NCBI RefSeq assembly: GCF_047946665.1
Contig: NZ_CP172312.1
Coordinates: 744,001 to 808,000, forward strand
Origin: Allohahella sp002354735
GTDB lineage: Bacteria > Pseudomonadota > Gammaproteobacteria > Pseudomonadales > Oleiphilaceae
Length of the DNA stretch: 64,000 nt
Direction: 5' to 3'
A program made the translations under genes and the position numbers. The notes under the pieces were generated by a model, which was not told where the DNA came from, ran no database searches, and saw only the letters and a program-made list of their open reading frames with translations. This document shows positions 39,193 to 47,280 of the stretch, piece by piece. Position 1 is the first letter of the stretch. Every line of letters begins with the position of its first letter.

Positions 39193-40176
39193 ATGAGCGC
39201 CCAACAATCCACTTGGGTCAAGTCTAACGTGCTGCCATTCACGGCGACTCGAACAGCGGGGTTCTATGTGACACCTCGATCTCTCAAGCGCTCCGACGCA
39301 TGGCGCAAAGCCAGCCTGGTACAGCGCGATGTTTTATCAACCGTACTCGACCTGGCTGAGTACAAGTCAAGCGCGAAGCAAATTGGGTCTGTCATGGTTT
39401 ATTTGAGCCCTGGCGATCTGCTCACTACGCAGGCAAATCTCACAGCAGAATGCTCGCCCGAAATGACCAGAGACAAGCTGAAAAGAGGTCTAGCGTACTG
39501 GAAAAAGCAGGGCGTTTTGACCTTTGAAACCGTCGAATTTCAGGCCCAGACAACACAAGAAGCAGGCCCAGAGAAGGCCCAGAACAAGCGCAACAGGATA
39601 ACGCTGATAAGGCTTTGTAATTACGAAGAATTTACAGTTTCTTATCATGCCGAAAAAACAGAGCAGGCCCAGAGTAGGCCCAGAGAAGCGGCAAAGGTGG
39701 CCCATTCTCTAGTAAGTAATACTGAAGTAATTAAGACACTAGACATAAGTTCTAAAGATTTTTCGCGCGAAGACGCGCCGACAAAAGTTGATCCCGAACT
39801 TGATTTTGGTTCTCCCGAACCATCCCCAGAGCCAGCCAAACCGAAAGCCAAGCGAAAGGCGAAGGCGCCAGGAACTTGCGCCCCTGACGCGCTCGAAATC
39901 ACCGACGCAATGTTCAATTGGGCGCAGAAAACCGGCGTGACCGTCGATCTCGTTTCCGAAACCGAACAGTTCCTCGATCACCACCGGGGAGCGGGCAATC
40001 TCAAAACCGACTGGATCGCTACCTGGCGAACCTGGATGCGCAACAGCATCAAGTTTGGCGCGAAGAACAAGCCCCGCTTCGGCGGCCCCCGCACCATCGA
40101 CGATTTCAAGCGCGAGAACGACGAGCAAACGAAACGCATTCTCGAATCTGGCCTACTCGACGGGATACCTGACTGA
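39193..40176 (+). CDS. Replication initiator (O-like)
   Basis: A 327-residue protein. The ATG at 39193 has AAGGGGG upstream; an ATG 78 bases earlier lies in the terminator hairpin region. The N-terminal 115 residues look like a winged-helix origin-binding domain (L-T-A-E-C-S-P-E-M-T-R-D-K-L-K-R-G-L-A-Y-W). Residues 116-190 are the Gln/Ala-rich stretch encoded by the iterons. A Pro/Lys linker precedes a helical C-terminus that may bind the loader. It is followed with one-base overlap by the P-like gene. Confidence 0.78.
   Translation: MSAQQSTWVKSNVLPFTATRTAGFYVTPRSLKRSDAWRKASLVQRDVLSTVLDLAEYKSSAKQIGSVMVYLSPGDLLTTQANLTAECSPEMTRDKLKRGLAYWKKQGVLTFETVEFQAQTTQEAGPEKAQNKRNRITLIRLCNYEEFTVSYHAEKTEQAQSRPREAAKVAHSLVSNTEVIKTLDISSKDFSREDAPTKVDPELDFGSPEPSPEPAKPKAKRKAKAPGTCAPDALEITDAMFNWAQKTGVTVDLVSETEQFLDHHRGAGNLKTDWIATWRTWMRNSIKFGAKNKPRFGGPRTIDDFKRENDEQTKRILESGLLDGIPD
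39542..39770 (+). other. ori: Candidate replication origin with AGGCCCAGA iterons
   Basis: Five copies of AGGCCCAGA lie at 39542, 39564, 39575, 39665 and 39676, two pairs being exactly 11 bp apart. They fall in at least two reading frames of the host gene (read as Q-A-Q, G-P-E or R-P-R), so the repeat is a DNA signal. AT-rich stretches lie at 39610-39660 and 39715-39770. This is the lambdoid plan of an origin inside the initiator gene. Confidence 0.75.
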
Positions 40177-40841
40177 TGACCAAAAGCGATCTTCCGAAAT
40201 TTGCGGCGCTCTGGAAAGCCACGGGCGAAATCTACGGCAAGTCGATGTCTGACCAGGCCATATCAATCATTTTCCGACAACTGGCGAAGTACGAGTACAG
40301 CGCCGTTGACCGGGCGCTACAGCGTCACCTCGACGACACAGACGGCGGGCGCTTCGTTCCCAAGCCTGCCGATATCGTCCGGTACATCGATGGCGACCTC
40401 GGCACCGCGCCGATGCTGGCATGGTCCAAAGTCGATGCGGCCGTCCGCTCCCCCGGCAACAACGCCACGGTGGTTTTTGACGATCCCATCATCATGGCGA
40501 TCATCGAGGACACAGGGGGCTGGATACGTCTCGGCAAGCTGGACGAGGAAACGTTGAAGTTCTACGGCAATGAGTTTCAGAAGCGTTACAGGGGCTACCA
40601 GGCCAAGCCGCCATTGCGCCACCCGCGCAAGCTGATCGGCATCGAGGAGCAGGTAAACGCCCTGGAATACCCCGACTTCATCCCTGAGCCGCGCTTGATC
40701 GGTGACCCGCAGAAAGCTCTGGCGATTCTCCGGTCTGGAACAGGCAAAGCATTGCCGTCTGTGCCGCTCTCACAGGTCGCTGGCAAGCAGAACATCATCC
40801 GACTGGTCAAAGACTTGGGGGTCGATGATGAAGCGCTTTGA
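40176..40841 (+). CDS. Replication protein (P-like helicase loader candidate)
   Basis: A 221-residue protein. The N-terminal helical region (F-A-A-L-W-K-A-T-G-E-I-Y, A-I-S-I-I-F-R-Q-L) resembles phage replication proteins annotated as DUF6475 or P-like. W-I-R-L-G-K-L and F-Q-K-R-Y-R-G-Y lie in the middle. It follows the initiator with a one-base overlap. The loader role is inferred from gene order. Confidence 0.65.
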   Translation: MTKSDLPKFAALWKATGEIYGKSMSDQAISIIFRQLAKYEYSAVDRALQRHLDDTDGGRFVPKPADIVRYIDGDLGTAPMLAWSKVDAAVRSPGNNATVVFDDPIIMAIIEDTGGWIRLGKLDEETLKFYGNEFQKRYRGYQAKPPLRHPRKLIGIEEQVNALEYPDFIPEPRLIGDPQKALAILRSGTGKALPSVPLSQVAGKQNIIRLVKDLGVDDEAL

Positions 40842-41076
40842 AGACGAAATATTCATGGCCGGCCCACACGACAAAGCCATTGGCAAAGTCGTCCTGGCTG
40901 ACGTTCTGGCAAGCATCGAAGGCGAGCTGACCAAGGCTGCTGAAGCCCGAAAGGCTGCGGCACTGGCTGCGCGGCGGAAGAACGACGCGGGGCACGCTGA
41001 AGACCTGGCTGCGCTGTTCCGATTTCTGGATGAGCGGGCGGCGAAAGAGCGGCTGAAGCTGGAGGATGCGGCGTGA
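40825..41076 (+). CDS. Hypothetical helical protein
   Basis: An 83-residue protein with GGGGG before the ATG pair (40825 or 40828). It is Ala/Lys/Glu-rich and helical from residue 25 on. It overlaps the previous gene by 17 bases and the next by four. The function is unknown. Confidence 0.65.
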   Translation: MMKRFEDEIFMAGPHDKAIGKVVLADVLASIEGELTKAAEARKAAALAARRKNDAGHAEDLAALFRFLDERAAKERLKLEDAA

Positions 41077-41948
41077 AGAAAATATTCGTCAGTTTCAGCG
41101 GCGGCAGAACCTCCGCATTCATGGCCAAGTGGATACAGGATAACTTTTCCGACACTCACGAAATCATCTACGTGTTCGCCAATACAGGCCTTGAGCACGA
41201 GAAGACGCTTGAGTTCGTGCACAAGTGCGATCAGGCATGGGGCCTTGGCGTCGTCTGGCTTGAGGCTGTGACCAACGATGGCCGGGTCGGGTGCACGCAC
41301 AAGGTCGTCAATTTCGAAACCGCTGCGCGCAATGGCGAGCCTTTCGAGGATGTAATTTGCAAATACGGGATCAGCAACCGCGCCTTCCCACACTGCAACC
41401 GCGAGCTGAAGCTCAATCCGATCCGAAGCTATACCCGTTCGATTGGCTGGGAGAAAGGCGTCTACCACACGGCTATTGGAATTAGGGCTGATGAAATCGA
41501 CCGAATGAGCATCAAGGCCAAGGCCGAAAACCTCTGGTATCCGCTCATCAAGCTCGGAGTGACCAAACAGGACGTGCTGACGTGGTGGAGGGGTCAGGAG
41601 TTTGATCTCGGACTTTCGGAGCATCTTGGCAACTGCGTTACCTGCTGGAAGAAGACGGACAGGAAGCTCTACACCATAGCTCACGAAGACCCTGCTGCCT
41701 TCGACTTCATGAAGCGAATGGAGGCCGAGCACGCTTTGACTGGTGCCGGCGAAGGTGAGCGCGTTTTCTTCAGAAGAAGTCGGTCAGCTGAGCAAATCAT
41801 TGCTGAGGCCGCAGAGCGAGATTTCCAGCTGTTCAGGGAAGGTCAGCACGAGTACCAGATTCCTCTGTTCGACCTCGATCAACCTAACGGCTGCGAAGAG
41901 TCCTGCGACATTTTCAGCGACGACTTCGAGCGGGAGCTTGCAGCATGA
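41073..41948 (+). CDS. PAPS-reductase/adenosine-nucleotide alpha-hydrolase-like protein
   Basis: A 291-residue protein starting at GTG. F-S-G-G-R-T-S-A at 8-15 is the PP-loop that binds ATP in the PAPS reductase and ATP-pyrophosphatase superfamily. F-A-N-T-G-L-E-H-E near 36-44 and I-G-I-R-A-D-E near 138-144 are further signature blocks. A C-V-T-C pair (near 189-192) may hold a cofactor. Phage members are common; a role in nucleic-acid modification or sulfur chemistry is plausible. Substrate unknown. Confidence 0.82.
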   Translation: MKKIFVSFSGGRTSAFMAKWIQDNFSDTHEIIYVFANTGLEHEKTLEFVHKCDQAWGLGVVWLEAVTNDGRVGCTHKVVNFETAARNGEPFEDVICKYGISNRAFPHCNRELKLNPIRSYTRSIGWEKGVYHTAIGIRADEIDRMSIKAKAENLWYPLIKLGVTKQDVLTWWRGQEFDLGLSEHLGNCVTCWKKTDRKLYTIAHEDPAAFDFMKRMEAEHALTGAGEGERVFFRRSRSAEQIIAEAAERDFQLFREGQHEYQIPLFDLDQPNGCEESCDIFSDDFERELAA

Positions 41949-42148
41949 CCCCAAAACAAAAAGTCCTATCCGCAATCCAGTCCGACGACCTAACCATAGG
42001 CCAGATACACGACTGCACCGGCATAGACAAGGGCTCTATCGAAGTGATTCTGCTCGAACTCAAGCGAGCCGGTCAGGCAGCGCTGGCGGTTGATAAGACC
42101 TGGCGCGGGTTTGTTCGGGGTCGGGATTTTGGGGGGTATGCCAAATGA
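41945..42148 (+). CDS. Small winged-helix protein
   Basis: A 67-residue protein. L-T-I-G-Q-I-H-D-C-T-G-I then S-I-E-V-I-L-L-E-L-K-R-A-G form a winged HTH pattern. It is coupled to both neighbours. Probably binds DNA; the target is unknown. Confidence 0.7.
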   Translation: MTPKQKVLSAIQSDDLTIGQIHDCTGIDKGSIEVILLELKRAGQAALAVDKTWRGFVRGRDFGGYAK

Positions 42149-42645
42149 GAGACATATCGATAAGCCTGTTCGATCTGACCGGCACCATGCTGAAGCCCTG
42201 GCTCGACGCCGGCTATGAGTGTTACAGCGTGGATACCCAGCATCCAGCCGCTTACGAATCCGGTGGGATCACCAGCAACGGCAGAATGCATAAAGTTCAT
42301 GCCGACCTGATGCGGCCTTGGCTACCTCCTGTTGAGCGTTCGCGCATAGCGTTCGTCTCGGCATTCCCTCCGTGCGATCACCTGGCCGTATCGGGCGCTC
42401 GCTGGTTCAAGGGTAAAGGCCTCCGTTTGCTGGCGCGAAGTATCGAAATGTTTGCCACTGCTGCTGAGTTTTGCGAGTGGACAGATGCGCCTTACCTCAT
42501 TGAAAACCCGGTCAGCAACATAGCAAGCCATTGGCGCAAGTCTGATTACACGTTCAGTCCTCACCATTTCACCGGCTACAAAGCCGAAGACAACTACACC
42601 AAGAAAACCTGCCTCTGGACCGGGGGGGGGCTTTGTGATGCCTGA
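42145..42645 (+). CDS. DNA-methyltransferase-like protein, truncated by frameshift at a G9 tract
   Basis: A 166-codon frame resembling phage cytosine-5-type methyltransferase relatives. L-F-D-L-T-G lies near the N-terminus, F-P-P-C-D-H-L-A (about 73-80) carries the catalytic-type Pro-Cys, and L-I-E-N-P-V (about 119-124) is the E-N motif. After G9 (42622-42630) the frame runs into TGA. Removing one G joins it to the fragment at 42638-42802. Either phase variation, a pseudogene, or a homopolymer sequencing error. Confidence 0.75.
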   Translation: MRDISISLFDLTGTMLKPWLDAGYECYSVDTQHPAAYESGGITSNGRMHKVHADLMRPWLPPVERSRIAFVSAFPPCDHLAVSGARWFKGKGLRLLARSIEMFATAAEFCEWTDAPYLIENPVSNIASHWRKSDYTFSPHHFTGYKAEDNYTKKTCLWTGGGLCDA

Positions 42646-42802
42646 AGCCTACCAGAACGATCTGCTCGGCGCTCCGGATGACCGGATACACAAGGCTCCA
42701 CCTGGGCCCAGCAGAGCCAACTTCAGAAGCGCCACGCCAGAAGGATTCGCGCTGGCTGTCTTCAAGACAAACGGGCGGCAACTTATGAGGGCAATCGCAT
42801 GA
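42638..42802 (+). pseudogene. C-terminal fragment of the methyltransferase-like gene
   Basis: A 54-codon frame in the +1 frame relative to the N-terminal part. It contains the family-typical end D-R-I-H-K-A-P-P-G-P followed by R-A-N-F-R-S-A-T-P-E-G-F. Reading with eight G instead of nine fuses it in frame to give a protein of about 218 residues. It has its own ATG, so it could also be translated alone. Confidence 0.7.
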
Positions 42803-43014
42803 TCGACGGCAAATTCAAACACGAATGCCCGACTTACTCGGGCCTGCTGATTGACGAAACCTGCATCGAGTTCGCCTCGTGTGAATGCTTCAGCGGCGAT
42901 GAGTTTATCAAAGCGAAGACAGCGGCAGAGGATTACGGCGACGAGTACATGGCGAATCATGCGAAGTGGGTTCGGGAAGGTGGGGCATTGCCGGATTTTG
43001 GGGGTGTTGAGTGA
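42799..43014 (+). CDS. Hypothetical protein
   Basis: A 71-residue protein whose ATG overlaps the previous stop. C-P-T-Y and C-E-C-F place three Cys that might bind metal. Ends acidic and Gly-rich. The function is unknown. Confidence 0.65.
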   Translation: MIDGKFKHECPTYSGLLIDETCIEFASCECFSGDEFIKAKTAAEDYGDEYMANHAKWVREGGALPDFGGVE

Positions 43015-43448
43015 GAGAGCATAGCGTCGTCATCCGAGATTACCGCCAGCAGATCGCTCACATTCAGGAGTTGATTCTGCGCGGCCTTCAAGCTGGCCCG
43101 GTGCGCCTCAAGTTCGGCAGGCCAACCCGCTCCACGGATCAGAACAACCTTATGTGGGCGTTGCTTAGCGATTTTGCCCGCTCCGTTGAGCACTGCGGCC
43201 AGAAGTACAGCCCAGAAGACTGGAAAAACTTGCTCACCGCGACATTTGAGGGCGAGACGCGGTACGCCCCGGCGTTGGACGGTCGAGGGATCATTGCCTT
43301 GGGCGCGCAGACCAGCAAATACAGCAAGCGGAAAATGACCGAGTTTATCGAATTTGTGTACGCAACTGGCGCGGATATGGGCGCGGTTTGGTCACAGCAG
43401 ACCGGGCGCATGTGGAATGAGCATGGCGAAGAGGTACGGGCAGCATGA
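43011..43448 (+). CDS. ninB: NinB-family recombination protein
   Basis: A 145-residue protein starting at GTG. The NinB pattern is clear: G-P-V-R-L-K-F-G-R-P, N-N-L-M-W-A-L-L-S-D-F, W-K-N-L-L-T-A-T-F, and T-E-F-I-E-F-V-Y-A-T-G-A-D. NinB (lambda Orf) is an accessory to phage recombination and binds SSB. Its presence in the early right operon is typical of lambdoid gene order. Confidence 0.88.
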   Translation: MREHSVVIRDYRQQIAHIQELILRGLQAGPVRLKFGRPTRSTDQNNLMWALLSDFARSVEHCGQKYSPEDWKNLLTATFEGETRYAPALDGRGIIALGAQTSKYSKRKMTEFIEFVYATGADMGAVWSQQTGRMWNEHGEEVRAA

Positions 43449-43765
43449 GGATTCAATCGAAAGCCCTGCGCGATTCTGCCCGTGGCGAGACTTGTACTTT
43501 AGCTATCGTTGGCGCCTGTCAGGGCAACACCGAGACGGTCGTTCTCGCGCATCTGCCTGACGAATCCCACGGCATGAGCCGCAAGTCAGACGACATAGCC
43601 GCCTGTTTCGCCTGTGCAGACTGCCATGACGTGATCGATGGCCGCCGCCACTGGCCCGGCACGGAGCGCAACGAGGAAAGTTGGTACAAGGCTAGGGCTA
43701 TGGTCAGAACGTGGCGCCGGTGGATCGACATGGGCTTGGTGACTGTCAAAGGGGTGAAGCGATGA
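43445..43765 (+). CDS. HNH-type nuclease, DUF1364/YbcO-like
   Basis: A 106-residue protein. C-T-L, H-L-P-D-E-S-H-G, then A-A-C-F-A-C-A-D-C-H-D and I-D-G-R match the small phage nuclease family DUF1364 (YbcO) that sits in nin regions. Four Cys and several His would bind zinc and metal. It likely processes recombination intermediates. Confidence 0.8.
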   Translation: MRIQSKALRDSARGETCTLAIVGACQGNTETVVLAHLPDESHGMSRKSDDIAACFACADCHDVIDGRRHWPGTERNEESWYKARAMVRTWRRWIDMGLVTVKGVKR

Positions 43766-44139
43766 GCCAGCTTGAGAAGACGATGACGCTCCACCTCCGA
43801 GCACTGAAAGTTGCCGACCATGAAGCCGAGTACCGGTTTGCGGCCCAGCACGCTGGCGGCACAGGCAAGGGAACGAAGAAGCGCCTGGCAGAAGCCGGGC
43901 TACGCGATTGGCGTCTTGATTTCGCCTGGCCTGAATTGCAGATCGCTGCGGAAATCGAAGGCGGTACATGGGTCCAGGGCAGGCATAGCAGAGGCAAGGG
44001 TATGGCTGAAGACTGCCGGAAGTACAACGCCGCCGCTCGAATCGGCTGGACCGTTTTCAGATTCGTTTGCGATGACGTTACATCGGGCCATGCCGCGCAG
44101 TTCATGGCTGAAGTGGTGCAGGAGGCAATGGGCTCATGA
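43762..44139 (+). CDS. Endonuclease-like protein, PD-(D/E)xK type
   Basis: A 125-residue protein starting at the ATG overlapping the previous stop. R-L-D-F-A-W-P followed by A-A-E-I-E-G-G resembles the core of small phage VSR/DUF559-like nucleases, with G-W-T-V-F-R-F at the end of the fold. The nin-type neighbourhood supports a recombination or repair role. Confidence 0.72.
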   Translation: MSQLEKTMTLHLRALKVADHEAEYRFAAQHAGGTGKGTKKRLAEAGLRDWRLDFAWPELQIAAEIEGGTWVQGRHSRGKGMAEDCRKYNAAARIGWTVFRFVCDDVTSGHAAQFMAEVVQEAMGS

Positions 44140-44282
44140 GCGACAGCCAGCTCGAGCAGAAGCAAATCGAAACCCTCTGGACCCGTCTACGCAAGATGAT
44201 CCAGATGAACGCAGAACTACAGAACGAAAACAGAGTCCTAAAACAACAACTGAACCAGATCAAAAAGGCGGTAGCAGCGTGA
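44136..44282 (+). CDS. Tiny coiled-coil protein
   Basis: A 48-residue protein with leucine, Asn and Gln heptads throughout (L-R-K-M-I-Q-M-N-A-E-L). It overlaps both neighbours by four bases (ATGA, GTGA). The function is unknown. Confidence 0.65.
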   Translation: MSDSQLEQKQIETLWTRLRKMIQMNAELQNENRVLKQQLNQIKKAVAA

Positions 44283-45070
44283 ACACTCCACATTTTGAAG
44301 GCATGAAGTATCGAACCACCAGAGTTTTGCCCGATCAGATCATTCACTTCTACGAATGCTTAACCGGCCTGGAGGAATGCCCGCACTGTTCTGGCAGGCA
44401 ATTCACCAAAGGCGGCTCCAGGTCAGTAACCCTGCGCCATGACACGCATCGATCAGACCAAGGCGACAAGCCGGTCTATCTGGAAGTGCGTCGGCAGTTC
44501 TTCAACTGTGTCGAATGCGGCCTGAAGCCTGGCGCAACTATTCCCGTTCGGCTAGCCACGGTGAAATCTACGCACCACTTTTGGCAGCAGGTCGTCGACA
44601 GCAAGCTCTCAGTATTCAGGGCGGGCGCTCATTTCTGCCTCGCTCACAGCACGGTCAAATTGTTTCGGAAGTCTGACGGCAATTACACCCCGCGATCCAA
44701 GCGGGCCGAGAACCTACAGAAGCGCAAAGAGCGACCGGACGGAAATGTTAAGCCCACAATGTCACGCGGCATCTATTCAGCCATCTACGCCATTGTTCAG
44801 GAGCGCAAGGCGATCAAGGTCAAGGATTTGCTGAACGCGCTGAAGCTCCTCGGCCTTGTCGGCGGTCAAAAGGCGGTTACCGGGCTCACTGGCGACCATA
44901 TAGCCTCGGTGAACAACGGTGTTCTGAGGCTGAACGACTTCATCCTGCCGGATCACATGCAATGGCCCGCAACCGGCCCAGCCCCGAAAACCATGCTCGG
45001 CAAGCACAGGGCAGAGCAGCCAGCAATTCGTCGCCCGCTTATCGGGCTTAACTTGGAGTTAGCAGCATGA
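44279..45070 (+). CDS. Zinc-ribbon DNA-binding-like protein
   Basis: A 263-residue protein starting at GTG overlapping the previous TGA. C-P-H-C near 35-38 and C-V-E-C near 79-82 form a zinc ribbon. A basic stretch follows (R-S-K-R-A-E-N-L-Q-K-R-K). Residues 160-215 are helical with an I-K-V-K-D-L-L-N-A-L HTH-like segment. It could be a transcription factor or a remnant of a transposase-like protein. Not assigned. Confidence 0.6.
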   Translation: MNTPHFEGMKYRTTRVLPDQIIHFYECLTGLEECPHCSGRQFTKGGSRSVTLRHDTHRSDQGDKPVYLEVRRQFFNCVECGLKPGATIPVRLATVKSTHHFWQQVVDSKLSVFRAGAHFCLAHSTVKLFRKSDGNYTPRSKRAENLQKRKERPDGNVKPTMSRGIYSAIYAIVQERKAIKVKDLLNALKLLGLVGGQKAVTGLTGDHIASVNNGVLRLNDFILPDHMQWPATGPAPKTMLGKHRAEQPAIRRPLIGLNLELAA

Positions 45071-45201
45071 AAAATCTCGGCCCATTCATCTTCCTGTCGT
45101 TTCTCGTGGTGTCCTGCACTACAGGTCACGTCGCAAACAACTACATCAACAAGAACTGCACCGTCGAACAAACAGAATCATCCAAAGAGGTACAGCAATG
45201 A
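45067..45201 (+). CDS. Small lipoprotein
   Basis: A 44-residue protein. A signal peptide with lipobox V-V-S-C (Cys 17) and a short hydrophilic tail. ATGA overlaps at both ends. A phage-encoded lipoprotein this small may alter the host envelope. Confidence 0.65.
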   Translation: MKNLGPFIFLSFLVVSCTTGHVANNYINKNCTVEQTESSKEVQQ

Positions 45202-45359
45202 TCAAGAGCCTAGAGCACGCAGCCCAGATTCAGCAGCGCAGATACCAGTCAGGCAAGCGCGGCAGGTCCAAAGCCGTTCGGTCATACGTCGCCAAGCATC
45301 ATCCTGATATCTACCAGCAGGTGTACCGGGCAGATGAGCGTTTCAATGCTCGCTGGTAA
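45198..45359 (+). CDS. Small basic protein
   Basis: A 53-residue protein, strongly basic (R-R-Y-Q-S-G-K-R-G-R-S-K), with aromatic residues near the end. ATGA overlap with the lipoprotein gene. It may bind nucleic acid. The function is unknown. Confidence 0.6.
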   Translation: MIKSLEHAAQIQQRRYQSGKRGRSKAVRSYVAKHHPDIYQQVYRADERFNARW

Positions 45360-45395
45360 CCAGTGGCAAAACCGATCAATCAAAGAGGCAAGACC

Positions 45396-45644
45396 ATGAA
45401 GAAAGCACCGAGTTTGTTTGTGAAGCAGGAAAGCTGGGCTCAGATCATAGGAAAGATTGCGATTGTGCTGGTTGTGGCGGCGTTGCTCGTCATGTTGAAC
45501 GCCTGGATTCTTCAGATGGTGTGGGTCTACGCAGTTGCACCGTTCATCACCGATCCGCCTGAGATCGGGTTTATGCCCTTCGTTTGGGTCGTAATCGGCC
45601 TCGGCGTCTTGAAGTCGATTCTGTTTCCAAACAGAACAAAGTGA
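45396..45644 (+). CDS. Small two-helix membrane protein
   Basis: An 82-residue protein with AGAGG eight bases before ATG. Two hydrophobic helices at about 15-40 and 55-75. A start at GTG 45363 is possible. It may be a holin-like or envelope protein, but it lies upstream of the late promoter. Confidence 0.6.
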   Translation: MKKAPSLFVKQESWAQIIGKIAIVLVVAALLVMLNAWILQMVWVYAVAPFITDPPEIGFMPFVWVVIGLGVLKSILFPNRTK

Positions 45645-45766
45645 CCAAGCTCCGCGACACCCTCTACACAGTAGCGCTGTTCGGAACAATCGCAGGGCTG
45701 GTGATCTGGGGGTGTATCGCGGATCGGTTTCGGAAAGTTGAGCAGGACGAGGAAGACGACGAATGA
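45641..45766 (+). CDS. Tiny one-helix membrane protein
   Basis: A 41-residue protein starting at GTG overlapping the previous stop region (GTGA). One hydrophobic helix (V-A-L-F-G-T-I-A-G-L-V-I) and an acidic C-terminus ending E-E-D-D-E. Confidence 0.55.
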   Translation: MTKLRDTLYTVALFGTIAGLVIWGCIADRFRKVEQDEEDDE

Positions 45767-46149
45767 GCTTTTCAGATTATTTGAGCGGAAAGATAAGCCT
45801 GGATGAGTTTCACGCAGGACAAGCGGCTGCTTGGGATGCTTGCACGGCGCAGGCTCTCAGGACGCATGACGAAATCGCGTACAAGGCGCTTACCTCTACG
45901 CCGGAGCCTGAACCGGTAGTGCTGGACGATATGTGCGACGGCGAACCGGCAAGTCTGGACGGCTTAGCCATGCCTGAAATCGTAGGCCGTGAAACCTTGC
46001 CAAGCGGCGCAATCTACACCGTGTTCGCAAACGGCATGACCCTTTTGCAAATGCCAGCAGAACCACCAAAACCCGACCACCCAGCCCCACTAAACGACCT
46101 CTCCATCGATAGCGCAATGAGTGCGAGTGTGAAGTGGTGGAATCGATGA
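45763..46149 (+). CDS. Hypothetical protein
   Basis: A 128-residue protein. The N-terminal 45 residues are helical, then Glu/Pro-rich, then a small beta segment (S-G-A-I-Y-T-V-F-A-N-G) and a Pro-rich end. The stop overlaps the next start. The function is unknown. Confidence 0.65.
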   Translation: MSFSDYLSGKISLDEFHAGQAAAWDACTAQALRTHDEIAYKALTSTPEPEPVVLDDMCDGEPASLDGLAMPEIVGRETLPSGAIYTVFANGMTLLQMPAEPPKPDHPAPLNDLSIDSAMSASVKWWNR

Positions 46150-46637
46150 GCCAGCCGAAGTGTGCCCGCTGCAAAACCAACGACGCTGAGGGCTTCATGT
46201 GGATTGACGGGTCGAACTGCTGCGGCTCGTGTGTCGGCTATCGACCACTGAAAGGCATCCCGCCTACGTGGCTCGAGCCAGCACCGGCCAAGTTGCGTCC
46301 GGAAGAGGGCTTGGTTCGCCCAGAGCCCTGCAACCAAGGCATGAAGCACGACACCGGCAAGCCACGAACCGGCCTCATGGTTGACGGCTTCGCCTTGGCG
46401 CTGAATGAAGTCGCCAAGGTAACAACATTCGGTGCAGAGAAATACGCTCCGGATAACTGGCGCAAGGTTGATAACGCGACGAGCCGATACAGAGACGCCG
46501 TTTACCGTCACCTGCTCGCCTCAGCGCACGAGCGCAACGATTCAGAGTCTGGCCTACCTCACCTTGCACATGCTGCATGGGGTCTGCTGGTGCTTCTGGA
46601 ACTGGATGATCAGATCAAGCGGGGTGAGAAGGCATGA
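46146..46637 (+). CDS. dATP/dGTP diphosphohydrolase-like protein (DUF5664) with zinc ribbon
   Basis: A 163-residue protein. C-A-R-C and C-C-G-S-C near the N-terminus form a zinc ribbon. The conserved core is H-D-T-G-K-P-R-T-G-L (about 69-78), F-G-A-E-K-Y-A-P-D-N-W (about 97-107) and H-L-L-A-S-A-H-E-R (about 122-130), the signature of DUF5664 proteins that hydrolyse dNTPs in phages. Such enzymes shift nucleotide pools, for instance when the phage modifies its DNA. Confidence 0.82.
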   Translation: MSQPKCARCKTNDAEGFMWIDGSNCCGSCVGYRPLKGIPPTWLEPAPAKLRPEEGLVRPEPCNQGMKHDTGKPRTGLMVDGFALALNEVAKVTTFGAEKYAPDNWRKVDNATSRYRDAVYRHLLASAHERNDSESGLPHLAHAAWGLLVLLELDDQIKRGEKA

Positions 46638-46843
46638 GAGGACTTACCTACGCGAACACCTCAAAGCCGCTATTGCAGCAGCTGAATGAGGAGCAGGTCA
46701 TTCGGGTGCAGCGATGCGAGGACGGCAGTTTCTCCCTCTGGGAGCGCTGTGGCGACTGGTTCGGCCTGAACATGGACCGAGAGCAGTTGATCCAGCTTGC
46801 CGGTGAATTACGGGCTTTAGCGGGTGAGGACGAGAAGACATGA
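46634..46843 (+). CDS. Hypothetical protein
   Basis: A 69-residue protein with helices and a beta hairpin (V-I-R-V-Q-R-C-E-D-G). ATGA overlaps. The function is unknown. Confidence 0.62.
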   Translation: MRGLTYANTSKPLLQQLNEEQVIRVQRCEDGSFSLWERCGDWFGLNMDREQLIQLAGELRALAGEDEKT

Positions 46844-47280
46844 GCAGTAAGCAAGAAGTCCAGCAGAAAGCCTACGTCGACGGCATGGTCGGCGCATGTT
46901 GGGAGGCGATCAATCCGCTACTCCAGAACCATGAGGAGCTGAATCGCAAGCATGACGAACTGACCCAGCAGCACCAGCAGCTAATGCATGAGATGAAAGA
47001 GGCTCAGAAGGCATACGAAAGGGTTCGGCGCGATAGCAGGGAGCTTGCAGAAGAAGTGGCGGACGATATGCGGAACCGTCTGCGCGATATACAAAGCTCG
47101 CTCAGCAATTATGAGGTCCGAAACATGAAACAGCAGTTCTATTCGCTCAGGGCTCTCGTGCATGAAGTCGCAGCCGCCAAGTCACAGATATCAATCCACG
47201 TCGACCAGATGCCGCTGATCTTCATGGCGCTGGCTTTCGGACTCCAATTCGCAGCGCTTCTTGTTTGGGGGTGGTCATGA
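46840..47280 (+). CDS. Coiled-coil protein with C-terminal membrane helix
   Basis: A 146-residue protein. Residues 20-115 are heptad-rich coiled coil, and about 123-144 are hydrophobic (F-M-A-L-A-F-G-L-Q-F-A-A-L). This tail-anchored layout resembles envelope-associated phage proteins. The function is unknown. Confidence 0.65.
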   Translation: MSSKQEVQQKAYVDGMVGACWEAINPLLQNHEELNRKHDELTQQHQQLMHEMKEAQKAYERVRRDSRELAEEVADDMRNRLRDIQSSLSNYEVRNMKQQFYSLRALVHEVAAAKSQISIHVDQMPLIFMALAFGLQFAALLVWGWS

